Shown here in pieces: positions 17,151 to 26,115 of a stretch of DNA of 64,000 bases. The DNA is taken from assembly GCF_001562055.1 (NCBI RefSeq), contig NZ_LLWE01000027.1, positions 186,001 to 250,000 of the forward strand, written 5' to 3'. The position numbers were made by a program, and so were the translations under genes. Every line of letters begins with the position of its first letter. Within the stretch, counting starts at the first letter, position 1. Under the pieces are notes generated by a model, which worked only from the letters and a program-made list of their open reading frames with translations, had not been told where the DNA came from and searched no databases. Source of the stretch: Polycladidibacter stylochi. GTDB lineage: Bacteria; Pseudomonadota; Alphaproteobacteria; Rhizobiales; Stappiaceae.

Positions 17151-17375
17151 TTAACGACGACCTTTGCCCACCAGAAGACCTTCGCGTTGTGCACGTTTAC
17201 GTGCAAGCTTGCGAGAGCGGCGAATTGCTTCGGCCTTTTCGCGAGCTTTCTTTTCAGAAGGCTTTTCGTAGTGACCACGAAGCTTCATTTCACGGAAGAT
17301 GCCTTCACGTTGCATCTTTTTCTTAAGCGCTTTTAACGCTTGATCGACGTTATTATCGCGAACGAGAACCTGCAC
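17151..17375 (-). CDS. rpsU: 30S ribosomal protein S21
   Basis: The 74-residue protein begins [20 protein letters not shown] and continues with [19 protein letters not shown] and a basic C-terminus, the alphaproteobacterial S21 pattern. S21 binds the 30S platform near the anti-Shine-Dalgarno region and helps initiation. The start codon is GTG at 17375, with AAGGGA six bases upstream. The gene is monocistronic and closed by a strong terminator. The 226 bases upstream hold a 14-base palindrome GAAGCA-AC-TGCTTC at 17464-17477 but no gene. Confidence 0.97.
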   Translation of the reverse strand: MQVLVRDNNVDQALKALKKKMQREGIFREMKLRGHYEKPSEKKAREKAEAIRRSRKLARKRAQREGLLVGKGRR

Positions 17376-17601
17376 GCGCTATCCCTTACCTTTCGGCAGC
17401 CTGAGAAAAACCCAAGCTGTTGGCTAAATTAGATTGAGTACCTACGGGTACCAGCGAAGATATGAAGCAACTGCTTCAAAGCTGCTACACCGTTTCTTGT
17501 GGTGGGTTCCTAGCAGAATGAATTTATATTGTCCACCATCAACAATAAGAAATAGAGGTTTTGAGCAAATCTTCTCGCAAAAATACACGATGACTGTGAC
17601 T

Positions 17602-18063
17602 CTAAGTGTATTCTAATGGTAATTTAGTGGTGTTTTTAATTTCTTCCATAACAAAACTGGAGGAAACATCTGACAATGAAACACGCGAGATTAGTGTCTT
17701 ATACAGATGGTCATAGGCGCGCATGTCGGGAATCACTGCGTGAAGTATATAATCTACATCACCACTCATGCGGTACATGCCAATAATCTCAGGAATCGTT
17801 GTAACCGCTTTTTTAAAGTCCTCAAGCCATTCAGCAGAGTGTGTTTCAGTTTTGACTGCTATAAATGCGGTAAGCTCCAGGTTGACCTTTTGCCGATCAA
17901 GATGAGCAACTTTCTCGATTATATAGCCCTCTTGCTCAAGGCGTGTAAGTCGTCGCCAAATGGCATTGCGCGATAAATTAATTTTATCCGAAAGCTCCGC
18001 GAGTGAAAGCGTAGCATCATCTTGGAGTGCATTTAGCACTTTCTTGTCTAATTCATCTAACAA
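17602..18063 (-). CDS. Lrp/AsnC family transcriptional regulator
   Basis: The 153-residue product has the N-terminal winged helix (LDELDKKVLNALQDD, LSRNAIWRRLTRLEQEGYI) and the C-terminal RAM/AsnC effector domain (ELTAFIAVKTETHSAEW, GDVDYILHAVIPDM). Such proteins form octamers that sense amino acids or related ligands. A TTG at 18063 gives the family's normal start, immediately before LDELD; an ATG at 18222 would add about 50 residues rich in F, S and H that look non-coding. The gene is divergent from the DUF6356 gene, a classic layout for a local regulator and its target, but the target is not proven. Confidence 0.9.
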   Translation of the reverse strand: MLDELDKKVLNALQDDATLSLAELSDKINLSRNAIWRRLTRLEQEGYIIEKVAHLDRQKVNLELTAFIAVKTETHSAEWLEDFKKAVTTIPEIIGMYRMSGDVDYILHAVIPDMRAYDHLYKTLISRVSLSDVSSSFVMEEIKNTTKLPLEYT

Positions 18064-18186
18064 AACGTATGTTACTCTGTGTAATTTGGGACGATAGTCT
18101 CGAAAATATAAACTATTGCGGGAAAAATGGGAAGAATAAAATGCTAGATAATGTATTTTGATATGAATCAATATTAGGGAGGGGTT

Positions 18187-18408
18187 ATGCGAGTTAAAAT
18201 ACTGGAATTGTTTCGAGCGCATCCAAGAACGGTTAATGAGAGTTATTTAGAGCATGCTCGCTTTGCTAGCTCGATTGGGTTGAAATTGTTGTTTGCGGCC
18301 CTGGCTGCATTTATCCATGCATTATTGCCATTTTTATTTGAAAAAACTGCAAGTCAGATAATCATTCAACTTTATGATAGGTTTAGTAACCGAGGGAAAT
18401 CTAAGTAA
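18187..18408 (+). CDS. DUF6356 family small membrane protein
   Basis: The 73-residue protein contains AHPRTVNESYLEHARFASSIG then a hydrophobic run about 31-50 (LKLLFAALAAFIHALLPFLF) and a basic tail. HPxTVxESYxEH followed by a membrane span and HALLPFLF is the DUF6356 pattern, known in alphaproteobacteria but without a function. GGGAGGGG precedes the ATG. It is divergent from the Lrp-type regulator, with about 120 bases between the starts. Confidence 0.8.
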   Translation: MRVKILELFRAHPRTVNESYLEHARFASSIGLKLLFAALAAFIHALLPFLFEKTASQIIIQLYDRFSNRGKSK

Positions 18409-18627
18409 AGCTACTGGGTGGGCTTTTATTTGCCGGGGTTAAAAAATGTGTTATTGCTCTTGAAGTAACGCAGGTGATGCAATAATGCCTGTTGGCTTGC
18501 TGTGGTGCTTATTGCGAAGAACGCTTTGCGTAAGCTAGGCAGTAATATCGCTACAGTTTCAGTTTTATAGACTATTGCTGACGGGTTCTCTTTCAGCATC
18601 TATTTCCATTTAGGAGCCATAACCATT

Positions 18628-20019
18628 ATGACGCCGGTCGACAAAACCAGCGCAACCGATAGTTCCGCTTTGTGGTTGCAAGAAGGAAAAGCAACGCTGC
18701 TATTGGGCGTTCCATTGATTGGTGCGCAATTGGCACAAATGGCGATTAATTTTACCGATACCTTGATGATCGGCTGGCTCGGTGCGAAGGAGCTTGCAGC
18801 TTCAGTTATAGCTCTGCAGCTGTTTTTCATCGTGTTTTTGGCTGGCCTTGGTGTCTTGCAGGCCGTTATGCCTTTGGCTTCGCGTGCCGTTGGGCAGGGG
18901 GATGTGCGCGGCGTTCGACGTGCTTCGCGAATGGGTATTTGGGTTGCCTTAAGCTACACCACTGTTGCCATGTTGGTTTTATGGCATGGAGAGCAGATAT
19001 TTGTACTTGTCGGTCAAGATCCTGAAGTTTCGAAAATTGCCGCAAGTTATTTACAAATTGTTCAATGGTCGATGTATCCGGGTTTGCTTGTGGTTGCAAT
19101 TCGCTGCTTCTTGACAAGTATTGAGCGGGCGCAAGTGGTTCTTTGGGCAACTGTTGCCAGTGCCCTATTGAATGCTATTTTTGATTATTTACTGATCTTT
19201 GGTCACTATGGCTTTCCCAAGCTTGGGATCTTGGGTGCAGGTATAGCTTCGGTCGCCACAGCTACATTTTCATCTCTGATTTTAATTGGCTATGTTTATA
19301 TAGATCCGCGCTCAAGGCAATACGAGTTGTTTGTCCGCATTTGGCGCGCTGACTGGAATGCCTTTGCTGAAATATGGCGCTTGGGCTTGCCAATTGCACT
19401 TACAATAGTTGCTGAGGTTGGGTTGTTTGTTGCTGCAGCCTTTATGATGGGGTGGATAGGAACCATAGAGTTGGCAGCGCATGGCATTGCCGGGCAGTTG
19501 TCAGGCATCGCCTATATGATCCCGTTGGGGCTTTCGAATGCCGCAGTCGTGCGTGTTGGTCATGCGGTGGGACGCAATGATCCTATGGCGATTAAAAGAT
19601 CTGGTTGGGTTGCCATAGGCCTTGGTGGCTGTATTGCAGCGCTTGGCGCACTACTCTTTTTAGCCGCGCCGGAAACTCTTATTGGTTTCTACCTGGACCC
19701 CTCAAATCCCGAGGCTGCTCAAGTAATGAAAATAGGGGTGCCTTTGGTGTTTATTGCCGCTGTATTTATGGTTTTTGATAGTATCCAAGGCGTTGCTGCA
19801 GGTGTTTTGCGCGGTATGTCGGATACGAAAATGCCGATGCTTATCGCAGTTTGCGGTTACTGGGTTGTTGGTATCGGCTCCTCTTATGTATTGGCATTTG
19901 TTTATGATTGGGGGCCGGAAGGTATTTGGTGGGGCTTGGCAAACGGCTTGGCGTTTAGCTCGGTCTTCTTACTCTCCCGATTTATTCGGCGTGACAAGCT
20001 TAATCTTATTAAGCCATAG
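18628..20019 (+). CDS. MATE family multidrug efflux transporter
   Basis: The 463-residue protein has twelve hydrophobic segments in two homologous halves and MATE landmarks: LGVPLIGAQLAQMAINFTDTLMIGWLG (in parts PLIGAQLAQMAINFTDTLM) at the start, then SMYPGLLVVAIRCFLTS, LPIALTIVAEVGLF at the start of the second half, and GLSNAAVVRVGHAVGR. NorM-type members exchange cations or drugs for Na+ or H+. The substrate is not predictable. TAGGAG lies upstream of the ATG. It is convergent with purK through a shared terminator. Confidence 0.93.
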   Translation: MTPVDKTSATDSSALWLQEGKATLLLGVPLIGAQLAQMAINFTDTLMIGWLGAKELAASVIALQLFFIVFLAGLGVLQAVMPLASRAVGQGDVRGVRRASRMGIWVALSYTTVAMLVLWHGEQIFVLVGQDPEVSKIAASYLQIVQWSMYPGLLVVAIRCFLTSIERAQVVLWATVASALLNAIFDYLLIFGHYGFPKLGILGAGIASVATATFSSLILIGYVYIDPRSRQYELFVRIWRADWNAFAEIWRLGLPIALTIVAEVGLFVAAAFMMGWIGTIELAAHGIAGQLSGIAYMIPLGLSNAAVVRVGHAVGRNDPMAIKRSGWVAIGLGGCIAALGALLFLAAPETLIGFYLDPSNPEAAQVMKIGVPLVFIAAVFMVFDSIQGVAAGVLRGMSDTKMPMLIAVCGYWVVGIGSSYVLAFVYDWGPEGIWWGLANGLAFSSVFLLSRFIRRDKLNLIKP

Positions 20020-20023
20020 GCAT

Positions 20024-20055
20024 AGAAAAACCGCTTACTGCGGTTTTTCTGGTTT
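20024..20055. terminator. Bidirectional terminator between MATE gene and purK
   Basis: GAAAAACCGC (20025-20034) pairs perfectly with GCGGTTTTTC (20040-20049) around TTACT, giving U-runs in both directions. Confidence 0.92.
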
Positions 20056-20062
20056 TTACAAG

Positions 20063-21151
20063 TTAGCTTAGCGGGCTAAGGCGGTTTACGTGGCCCATTT
20101 TTCTGCCATCGCGTATTTCTGCCTTACCATATAATGTAAGCTTCGCGTTTTCTTCTTGTAAGATCGACTTCCAGCTCTTTGCATCATCGCCAATAAGGTT
20201 TTCCATGATGACATTGGAATGCCGTGTGGCTGATGCGAGTGACCAGCCGGCTACAGCGCGAGCGTGCTGCTCAAATTGCGATGTTATGCAAGCATCTTCT
20301 GTCCAGTGACCAGAGTTATGAACTCTTGGTGCAATTTCATTTACCAAAAGTGATTGCTGGCCGTCACCATCGACTACGAAAAACTCTACCCCCATCACCC
20401 CAATATAATCTAAAGAGGTTGCAATAGTTTCTGCCATGCGTTTCGCTTTTTGGGCACAATCACTATCGATGTTTGCGGGGACACTGGATGTTTTGAGAAT
20501 ATGATTCCTGTGATAGTTTTCAGTAGGATCATAACAGGAAATTCGGCCATCCAAACTGCGGGCAACAATTACAGAAATCTCTTTGTCGAACTCGATGAGG
20601 CCTTCAAGAATTGCAGGTTGATTGCCGAGTGCTGCTAATGCGCTTTGCGCTTCATCTACAGAGTGGATCATGACTTGGCCTTTGCCGTCATAGCCAAATC
20701 GGCGCGTTTTCAAAACGCCTTTTCCACCAAAGCGGGTAAGACTCTCGTTTAAGTCGGGCAGGCTGGTAACATCAGCAAATGGTGCTGTCGCTACACCCGC
20801 ACGCGTTAACAGAAATTGCTTTTCTGTCAGTCTATCCTGTGAAACCTTAAGCGCCTTAGATCCAGGACGAACAGGAACGCGGGCTTGTAAAAACTCTGCG
20901 GTTTCAAAGGGGACATTTTCAAACTCGTACGTTACCACAGAGACTTGATCTGCAAATGCTTCTAAGGCGTCTTGGTCATCGTAGTTTGCAATGGTTGTAA
21001 GTGTTGCCACATCAAAAGCGGGGCTATCGACATCAGGGCAAAAAATATGGGTTTTCAGCCCTAGCCGTGCAGCTGCTGTGGCAATCATACGGCCCAGTTG
21101 CCCCCCTCCCAATATACCTATGGTTTCACCGGGCTTTAATATGGCTGACAT
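20063..21151 (-). CDS. purK: N5-carboxyaminoimidazole ribonucleotide synthase
   Basis: PurK is an ATP-grasp enzyme that converts AIR, bicarbonate and ATP to N5-CAIR in purine synthesis. The 362-residue protein begins with the dinucleotide-like GETIGILGGGQLGRMIA, and has GGKGVLKTRRFGYDGKGQ (ATP loop), VEFFVVDGDGQQSLLVNEIAPRVHNSGH (metal and substrate site, NEIAPRVHNSGHWT). It lies downstream of purE on the same strand with a 46-base gap. The end is closed by the terminator shared with the MATE gene. Confidence 0.97.
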   Translation of the reverse strand: MSAILKPGETIGILGGGQLGRMIATAAARLGLKTHIFCPDVDSPAFDVATLTTIANYDDQDALEAFADQVSVVTYEFENVPFETAEFLQARVPVRPGSKALKVSQDRLTEKQFLLTRAGVATAPFADVTSLPDLNESLTRFGGKGVLKTRRFGYDGKGQVMIHSVDEAQSALAALGNQPAILEGLIEFDKEISVIVARSLDGRISCYDPTENYHRNHILKTSSVPANIDSDCAQKAKRMAETIATSLDYIGVMGVEFFVVDGDGQQSLLVNEIAPRVHNSGHWTEDACITSQFEQHARAVAGWSLASATRHSNVIMENLIGDDAKSWKSILQEENAKLTLYGKAEIRDGRKMGHVNRLSPLS

Positions 21152-21197
21152 GATTTCTTGACCCTATTTCTTAGTATTTGTTAATGGGTTGCAATCA

Positions 21198-21698
21198 CTA
21201 CGGATTGTTAACTGGAATTTCAGCGACAGATTGTGTTTGCTTTGTGCGCCAGTAGTCTAGATTTGCGGCTACGCTCTCATTTGTCAAAGCTAAAATTGAG
21301 GCTGCCATAAGTGCAGCATTTACCGCACCAGCTTTACCGATAGCTAATGTACCGACTGGAATGCCAGCGGGCATTTGCACAATAGAGAGTAAGCTATCTT
21401 GTCCTTTAAGGCAGCGTGATTCAATTGGCACGCCGAAAACTGGCAGGGGCGTCATGGCTGCAGTCATACCAGGCAAGTGGGCAGCACCACCAGCGCCGGC
21501 GATAATTACTTTATAGCCACTATCCTTAGCCGTTTTGGAAAAATCATATAGGCGCTCAGGTGTGCGATGGGCTGAGACAATCATAGGTTTATGTGTTATG
21601 CCAAGTGCATCAAGAGTGTCTGCAGCATGTTTCATCGTTGGCCAATCAGACTGACTTCCCATAATAATTGCAACATCGGAAACTTGAGCGTTTGTCAT
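21198..21698 (-). CDS. purE: N5-CAIR mutase (class I PurE)
   Basis: PurE isomerises N5-CAIR to CAIR, the step after PurK. The 166-residue protein has the class I signatures [24 protein letters not shown] (catalytic His) and [13 protein letters not shown], and [25 protein letters not shown] with a seven-base gap precedes the ATG. purE and purK form an operon; other pur genes in the window (purB) are separate. No riboswitch was recognised in the 366 bases upstream. Confidence 0.97.
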   Translation of the reverse strand: MTNAQVSDVAIIMGSQSDWPTMKHAADTLDALGITHKPMIVSAHRTPERLYDFSKTAKDSGYKVIIAGAGGAAHLPGMTAAMTPLPVFGVPIESRCLKGQDSLLSIVQMPAGIPVGTLAIGKAGAVNAALMAASILALTNESVAANLDYWRTKQTQSVAEIPVNNP

Positions 21699-22064
21699 GA
21701 TTGTCTCCTTGACATAAATGCTTGCCTATAATTGAAAATAACTTCTTTTAGTGAAGAAACTAGCGTTATTCAGTAAAGCAACCCAGATTACTATTGGATG
21801 TTTCAAGTCTTTCCGATTAATGCGACTGTTTAGATATTGCAATAGTTTGTTGTGGGTTCTTTTGTAGCAGCTAGAATCTTTTGTGGGATATTTCTAACTG
21901 CTGATTTTTAAAGAGACTGGAAATGCCTTAGCGGTAAAAATAATACGGTTATGCAAACAGAAGTTGTATATTGCCTGCAAAAAACACCTAATCATCGTTC
22001 GACAAGCTTTTAAAAAAATGTCACACTCCAATTGTGATCATAATAAGCAGGAGGATTTCGCTTC
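21699..22064. other. 366-base intergenic region between purE and the DUF465 gene
   Basis: This divergent spacer must carry promoters in both directions. I see no gene, no purine-riboswitch core and no convincing -35/-10 pair. TCACA at 22021-22025 and TGTGA at 22033-22037 form a short inverted repeat 12 bases before the DUF465 ribosome site. Confidence 0.5.
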
Positions 22065-22244
22065 ATGTCCATCCAAGCTCACCTGACTGAACTCGAGCGG
22101 CGTCATGCAGATATGGAACGCGCTATACAGTCAGCTTTGAACAGCCCATCATCTGACCCTTTGCATATCAATGAGCTGAAACGCAAAAAACTCCAACTCA
22201 AAGACGAGATTACCAAGTATAAAGATTCAAGGCTCGATTCTTAA
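22065..22244 (+). CDS. DUF465 (YdcH-like) small protein
   Basis: A 59-residue frame below the usual size cut-off. It reads MSIQAHLTELERRHADMERA, then AIQSALNSPSSDPLHINELK and a basic KRKKLQLKDEITKYKD end, the DUF465 pattern of a short helical hairpin (L-x-x-L-x-x-R/K-H...LK-x-x-K-L-x-L-K-D-E-I). Function unknown; such proteins are widespread in proteobacteria. AGGAGG at 22049-22054 is an excellent ribosome site ten bases upstream. A perfect terminator follows 25 bases after the stop, so it is a single-gene unit. Confidence 0.92.
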   Translation: MSIQAHLTELERRHADMERAIQSALNSPSSDPLHINELKRKKLQLKDEITKYKDSRLDS

Positions 22245-22269
22245 TCTGAAATGATAATCGGCCAATGTA

Positions 22270-22298
22270 AGCGTCATTGTTATTCAATGGCGCTTTTT
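22270..22298 (+). terminator. Terminator of the DUF465 gene
   Basis: AGCGTCATTG (22270-22279) pairs with CAATGGCGCT (22285-22294) around TTATT, with one G-U pair, followed by TTTT. Confidence 0.9.
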
Positions 22299-22576
22299 CA
22301 TAGGCAAACTCATATGCCGCCTAAGTAATCTACCCACCAGGAAAGTAACGGTTATTATCCTTTGAGATATATTATAGATGCGGGGGATACTGTAAAATTA
22401 TAAGTTTTGTGGCATTTTGTATATTTTATAGTAAATGGATATAAAAATCTCATAATAATTACTGTTTACTTTTGTTGTACTTGGTAAAGGTAATTTATAT
22501 TGTATTTATCCAATTGAAATTATGTAATTTCTGTATAATCTATTATAGTTACTATTTATTACTGAGGGGTGACAAT
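22299..22576. other. AT-rich stretch before the unrecognised membrane protein
   Basis: No gene is seen. The composition is strongly A/T biased compared with both neighbours, with many TATA-like hexamers (for example TATAAT at 22534-22539), so a promoter is likely but cannot be placed precisely. Such composition can also mark recently acquired DNA. Confidence 0.5.
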
Positions 22577-22621
22577 ATGACCATCTCTAAACACTTCCCA
22601 AACATTATCCAATACTTATAA
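22577..22621 (+). CDS. Possible 14-codon leader peptide
   Basis: MTISKHFPNIIQYL followed by TAA. GAGGGG lies eight bases before the ATG, a good ribosome site, and the frame ends 52 bases before the next, also well-placed, start codon. Translation could affect the downstream gene. There is no run of one amino acid that would suggest classical attenuation, and so short a frame could be chance. Confidence 0.3.
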   Translation: MTISKHFPNIIQYL

Positions 22622-22673
22622 GATCAATTCGGGTTGGAGAATTGCGCCTGATACCAGCAGGCGGAGGTGCAAA

Positions 22674-23228
22674 ATGAGATGGAATAGTAAGCTTCAAAGC
22701 AGGCGCTCTGTAATGCTTTATGCAACAATGGCTTTTTTTGCCATCCTGTTGCTTGCTGTCATTGTGTTTTCTATGACACCGCAGTTCCAGTATGGGCAAC
22801 AGTGGCTATTTGTACTTATTTTGTTGCCAGTGATTTTTCAGCTTTATAAAGCACGCACTGTGTTATTTACCCATCTTAGATCTCATTGGTTGCAATGGGC
22901 GGTTGTGATCTTTGTGATGAGCTCCCTTTTGCTGCCGACTACTTTCAATGTTTGCAGTTTAGGGCGCACAGCGAATACGACAGGAACCAGTTTTAGCTGC
23001 TTTCAATGGCCATTTAAGAAAGTTGTCAATCTACCATATAGAAAACAGTTTATTGGTGGCTACCCGCAAGCAAAAGAGACTACACAAATGAGTAGACTTG
23101 GCCGTATTGCGCTGTATTCAAACGCCCAAAAGTTGTTGTGGAAGATTAAAGAGAGGCCAAGTGAGGCTCTTATAAGGAGCTGTTCGCTCTCATCCGGCGA
23201 AAAGGCCTTCAATGCCATCGTGAATTAG
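22674..23228 (+). CDS. Unrecognised small membrane protein
   Basis: I do not recognise this 184-residue protein. Hydrophobic segments lie at about 15-38, 42-57 and 70-88, separated by short basic loops; a Cys/Ser/Thr-rich loop (FNVCSLGRTANTTGTSFSCF) and a basic, probably cytoplasmic tail follow. GGAGGTG just before the ATG is a near-ideal ribosome site, which is the main reason to believe the gene. Its last 39 bases overlap the 3' end of the convergent TSUP gene. It sits behind AT-rich DNA and has no partner on its strand. Confidence 0.6.
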   Translation: MRWNSKLQSRRSVMLYATMAFFAILLLAVIVFSMTPQFQYGQQWLFVLILLPVIFQLYKARTVLFTHLRSHWLQWAVVIFVMSSLLLPTTFNVCSLGRTANTTGTSFSCFQWPFKKVVNLPYRKQFIGGYPQAKETTQMSRLGRIALYSNAQKLLWKIKERPSEALIRSCSLSSGEKAFNAIVN

Positions 23229-23957
23229 TTTGATCGAGACGACAAACAGGCATGTGTATGTGATTTTATAGAACAGCTTTTGGTTTATGCGCTTTACAAT
23301 TCGATATCCTGCATAAGTTGCCAGCGGGGCAAATGGCAGCAGGATGATTGATGTGCTCAAGTTCGTACTGTCAAATTGGCCCATTATAAAATATGGTATT
23401 AGCTTAAGTGCGTTCACTATTGAAAAGTATAGCACTGAAGTTCCAGCAAATATAACGGGCGGAAGTTGAAGTGGTAGGGTGTACATCTGGTAGGGGGGGC
23501 CGCCAGCATGACTAATAAAGCTGGTAAAACCGGATAAGCCACCCCAAAGTAATGCCTTCTTCGGGTTATGCCCCTTTGGTTCTTTGGGTAATTTTCGTTT
23601 AAGCCAATGATTTAAGATAAAGTAAAGTGATAGGCTTCCAATAATCAATCTTATATGGGCATCGGTTACGTAGGCAGCTGTCATCCAGGCAAAGATAATA
23701 CCAAGAGTACTGGCAGGTAGTATTAGCTTGAGCGTATGAGAATCCCAATTGCCGCGATAGGATAACAAACCCACAATATCCATAATAACGAGTATGGGTA
23801 GGAGAATGCCTGCAGCTTGAACTGGCGATATGGTCAAACTCATTAAGGGCACTGCGATTAGTGCAATACCACCTCCAAGCCCTCCCTTAGAAAAGCCAGT
23901 CAATATGATAGCTGGTATTGCTACTAGGTAAAAATAGGGGTCAGTTATTGGATGCAT
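23190..23957 (-). CDS. TSUP (TauE/SafE) family permease
   Basis: The 255-residue protein has about eight hydrophobic segments and the repeated TSUP signature: GFSKGGLGGGIALIAVPLM near the N-terminus and GGLSGFTSFISHAGGPPYQMY in the middle. The family exports or imports sulfite, sulfoacetate and related anions; the substrate is unknown. I start at the ATG at 23957 (MHPITDPYF) since the longer frame to 24008 adds a polar 17-residue leader. It is divergent from prpE with about 180 bases between starts, and overlaps the convergent membrane-protein gene by 39 bases. Confidence 0.9.
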   Translation of the reverse strand: MHPITDPYFYLVAIPAIILTGFSKGGLGGGIALIAVPLMSLTISPVQAAGILLPILVIMDIVGLLSYRGNWDSHTLKLILPASTLGIIFAWMTAAYVTDAHIRLIIGSLSLYFILNHWLKRKLPKEPKGHNPKKALLWGGLSGFTSFISHAGGPPYQMYTLPLQLPPVIFAGTSVLYFSIVNALKLIPYFIMGQFDSTNLSTSIILLPFAPLATYAGYRIVKRINQKLFYKITYTCLFVVSIKLIHDGIEGLFAG

Positions 23958-24139
23958 AAATATAAACCTTTTTCTACCGTAGTAAGATAAATTTATCGAA
24001 ATATCCATGGAAATAGGTGGGTACTCACCAGAGGGCGTACTCCCTTTTTCTAATTGGGTTTCTTCTTGGTTTACGGCACTTATCTGTAGATTATAGTAAT
24101 TATATATCAGAGCGCTTTGGGGCTGTGGGAGGATACCAA

Positions 24140-26050
24140 ATGACCAGTCGCTATCAAGAAGTCTATAATAACTGGCAAGCTAAGCCCTTGGAGTTCTGGG
24201 AAGAAGCTGCAAAGGCCATTGACTGGATAAAACCTTGGGAGAAGGTTTTTGACGAAAATGCAGGTGTCTACGGGCATTGGTTTGCTGGTGCACAGTGTAA
24301 TACGAGTTACAATTGCTTGGATCGACATGTTGCTGCTGGCCGCGGCGAGCAAGCGGCATTGATTTACGATAGCCCGATTACTGACAGCAAGCAGACTTAC
24401 AGCTATGCACAAATGCTTGATAAAGTTCAGCTTATGGCAGCAGCGATGCAAGCGCAAGGGGTTGGTAAAGGAGACAGGGTTCTCATTTACATGCCAATGA
24501 TTCCTGAAGCAGCCATGGCGATGCTGGCCTGTTCGCGCATTGGTGCTATTCACTCGGTCGTTTTCGGTGGATTTGCGGCCCACGAACTGGCAACGCGTAT
24601 AGATGACGCTAAACCAGCAATTATTGTTTCTGCATCTTGTGGTATCGAGCCTGGCCGCGTAATTGCCTATAAACCATTGCTTGATGATGCTATCGCACAA
24701 TCCTCTCATAAACCTCAGGCCTGTTTGATTCAGCAACGCGACACGTTGAAGGCTGAACTTACAAGCGAGCGTGACTTTGATCTCGCCGCGGAAATGGCGA
24801 AGGCTGATGCCGAAGGCCGACGTGCTGAGTGTGTTGCTGTTGATGCGAATGACCCGCTTTACATTCTTTACACCTCCGGTACCACAGGCCAGCCTAAGGG
24901 TGTGGTACGCGATACCGGCGGACATATGGTTGCGCTACACTGGACCATGAGCAACCTCTATGACATTAAACCGGGCGAAGTTTTCTGGGCTGCTTCCGAT
25001 GTGGGTTGGGTGGTTGGCCACTCCTATATTGTTTATGCACCACTGCTTTTAGGCGCAACAACCATGTTGTATGAGGGCAAGCCAGTCGGTACTCCTGATG
25101 CCGGTGCATTCTGGCGGGTCATTAGCGAACACAATGTTGTATCGCTGTTCACTGCGCCAACCGCTTTTCGTGCAATCAAGAAAGAAGATTCCGAAGCGAA
25201 ATTCTTGGCGCAATACGATATCAGTTGCCTTCGCTCTCTTTTCCTCGCTGGGGAAAGGGCTGACCCTGACACCATCACCTGGGCGGAAACCGTATTGGGC
25301 GTTCCTGTATTGGATCATTGGTGGCAAACAGAAACGGGCTGGTGCATTTGTGGTAACCCACTTGGTTTGGGGCAATTACCTGTAAAGCTAGGTTCGTCCA
25401 CCGTGCCAATGCCGGGTTACGATGTACAGGTGCTCGATGATGCAGGTCACCCTGTTGGTGCGGGTGAGCTGGGCAATATTGCGGTGAAGCTACCTCTACC
25501 TCCGGGGTGTTTGCCAACTCTTTGGCATGCCGAGGAGCGCTTTAAAGAGGCTTATCTAGACGAGTTCCCAGGCTATTACAAAACATCTGATGCAGGTATG
25601 AAAGACGAAGATGGCTATCTGTTTATTATGTCCCGTACGGATGACATTATTAACGTGGCTGGTCACCGTCTCTCAACAGGTGCGATGGAAGAGGTGCTGG
25701 CTTCGCACCCAGATGTTGCCGAATGTGCGGTCATTGGCATTAGCGATAACCTGAAGGGCCAACTGCCTTGCGGCTTCGTCGTGCTGAAGTCCAACGTGAT
25801 GCGTGAACATGATGAAGTTGAAAAAGAACTCATCAAATTGGTGCGCCAACAAATCGGTCCTGTTGCCGCCTTCAAACTGGCCATAACCGTTGAGCGTCTG
25901 CCAAAAACACGTTCTGGTAAAATCTTGCGCGGAACCATGCGCTCAATTGCAGATGGCCAAGACTACAAAATGCCAGCGACGATTGATGATCCTAGTATTT
26001 TGGAGGAGATCGCCGCGGCAATTGAAGAGCATAAGGTGCCTAAAAGCTAG
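24140..26050 (+). CDS. prpE: Propionyl-CoA synthetase (acetyl-CoA synthetase family)
   Basis: The 636-residue enzyme has the acyl-adenylate core YILYTSGTTGQPKGV, the DHWWQTETG motif, YKTSDAGMKDEDGY with the hinge Asp, and the C-terminal lysine in LPKTRSGKILRG that is acetylated in this family. The start TSRYQEVYNNW and CGNPLGLGQLPVKLGS favour the PrpE branch over Acs, so propionate is the likely substrate. GGGAGGA precedes the ATG at 24140; an upstream in-frame start at 24017 lacks a ribosome site. No methylcitrate-cycle genes adjoin. A bidirectional terminator follows. Confidence 0.9.
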   Translation: MTSRYQEVYNNWQAKPLEFWEEAAKAIDWIKPWEKVFDENAGVYGHWFAGAQCNTSYNCLDRHVAAGRGEQAALIYDSPITDSKQTYSYAQMLDKVQLMAAAMQAQGVGKGDRVLIYMPMIPEAAMAMLACSRIGAIHSVVFGGFAAHELATRIDDAKPAIIVSASCGIEPGRVIAYKPLLDDAIAQSSHKPQACLIQQRDTLKAELTSERDFDLAAEMAKADAEGRRAECVAVDANDPLYILYTSGTTGQPKGVVRDTGGHMVALHWTMSNLYDIKPGEVFWAASDVGWVVGHSYIVYAPLLLGATTMLYEGKPVGTPDAGAFWRVISEHNVVSLFTAPTAFRAIKKEDSEAKFLAQYDISCLRSLFLAGERADPDTITWAETVLGVPVLDHWWQTETGWCICGNPLGLGQLPVKLGSSTVPMPGYDVQVLDDAGHPVGAGELGNIAVKLPLPPGCLPTLWHAEERFKEAYLDEFPGYYKTSDAGMKDEDGYLFIMSRTDDIINVAGHRLSTGAMEEVLASHPDVAECAVIGISDNLKGQLPCGFVVLKSNVMREHDEVEKELIKLVRQQIGPVAAFKLAITVERLPKTRSGKILRGTMRSIADGQDYKMPATIDDPSILEEIAAAIEEHKVPKS

Positions 26051-26072
26051 GCATTAAGCAGAGTAAAACCAA

Positions 26073-26098
26073 AAGGGTAGGCGCATACGCCTACCCTT
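26073..26098. terminator. Bidirectional terminator between prpE and ABC exporter gene
   Basis: GGGTAGGCG (26075-26083) pairs perfectly with CGCCTACCC (26088-26096) around CATA. A-rich bases on the left give a T-run for the minus-strand gene. Confidence 0.88.
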
Positions 26099-26115
26099 GA
26101 CACTTTCAGTTTGCT

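Noticed and set aside
18064-18222. Fifty-residue N-terminal extension of the Lrp-type regulator
   Set aside because: Residue composition looks non-coding and the family starts at LDELD; a TTG at 18063 fits.
21699-22064. Possible purine riboswitch upstream of purE
   Set aside because: No conserved three-way-junction core or loop motifs were seen.
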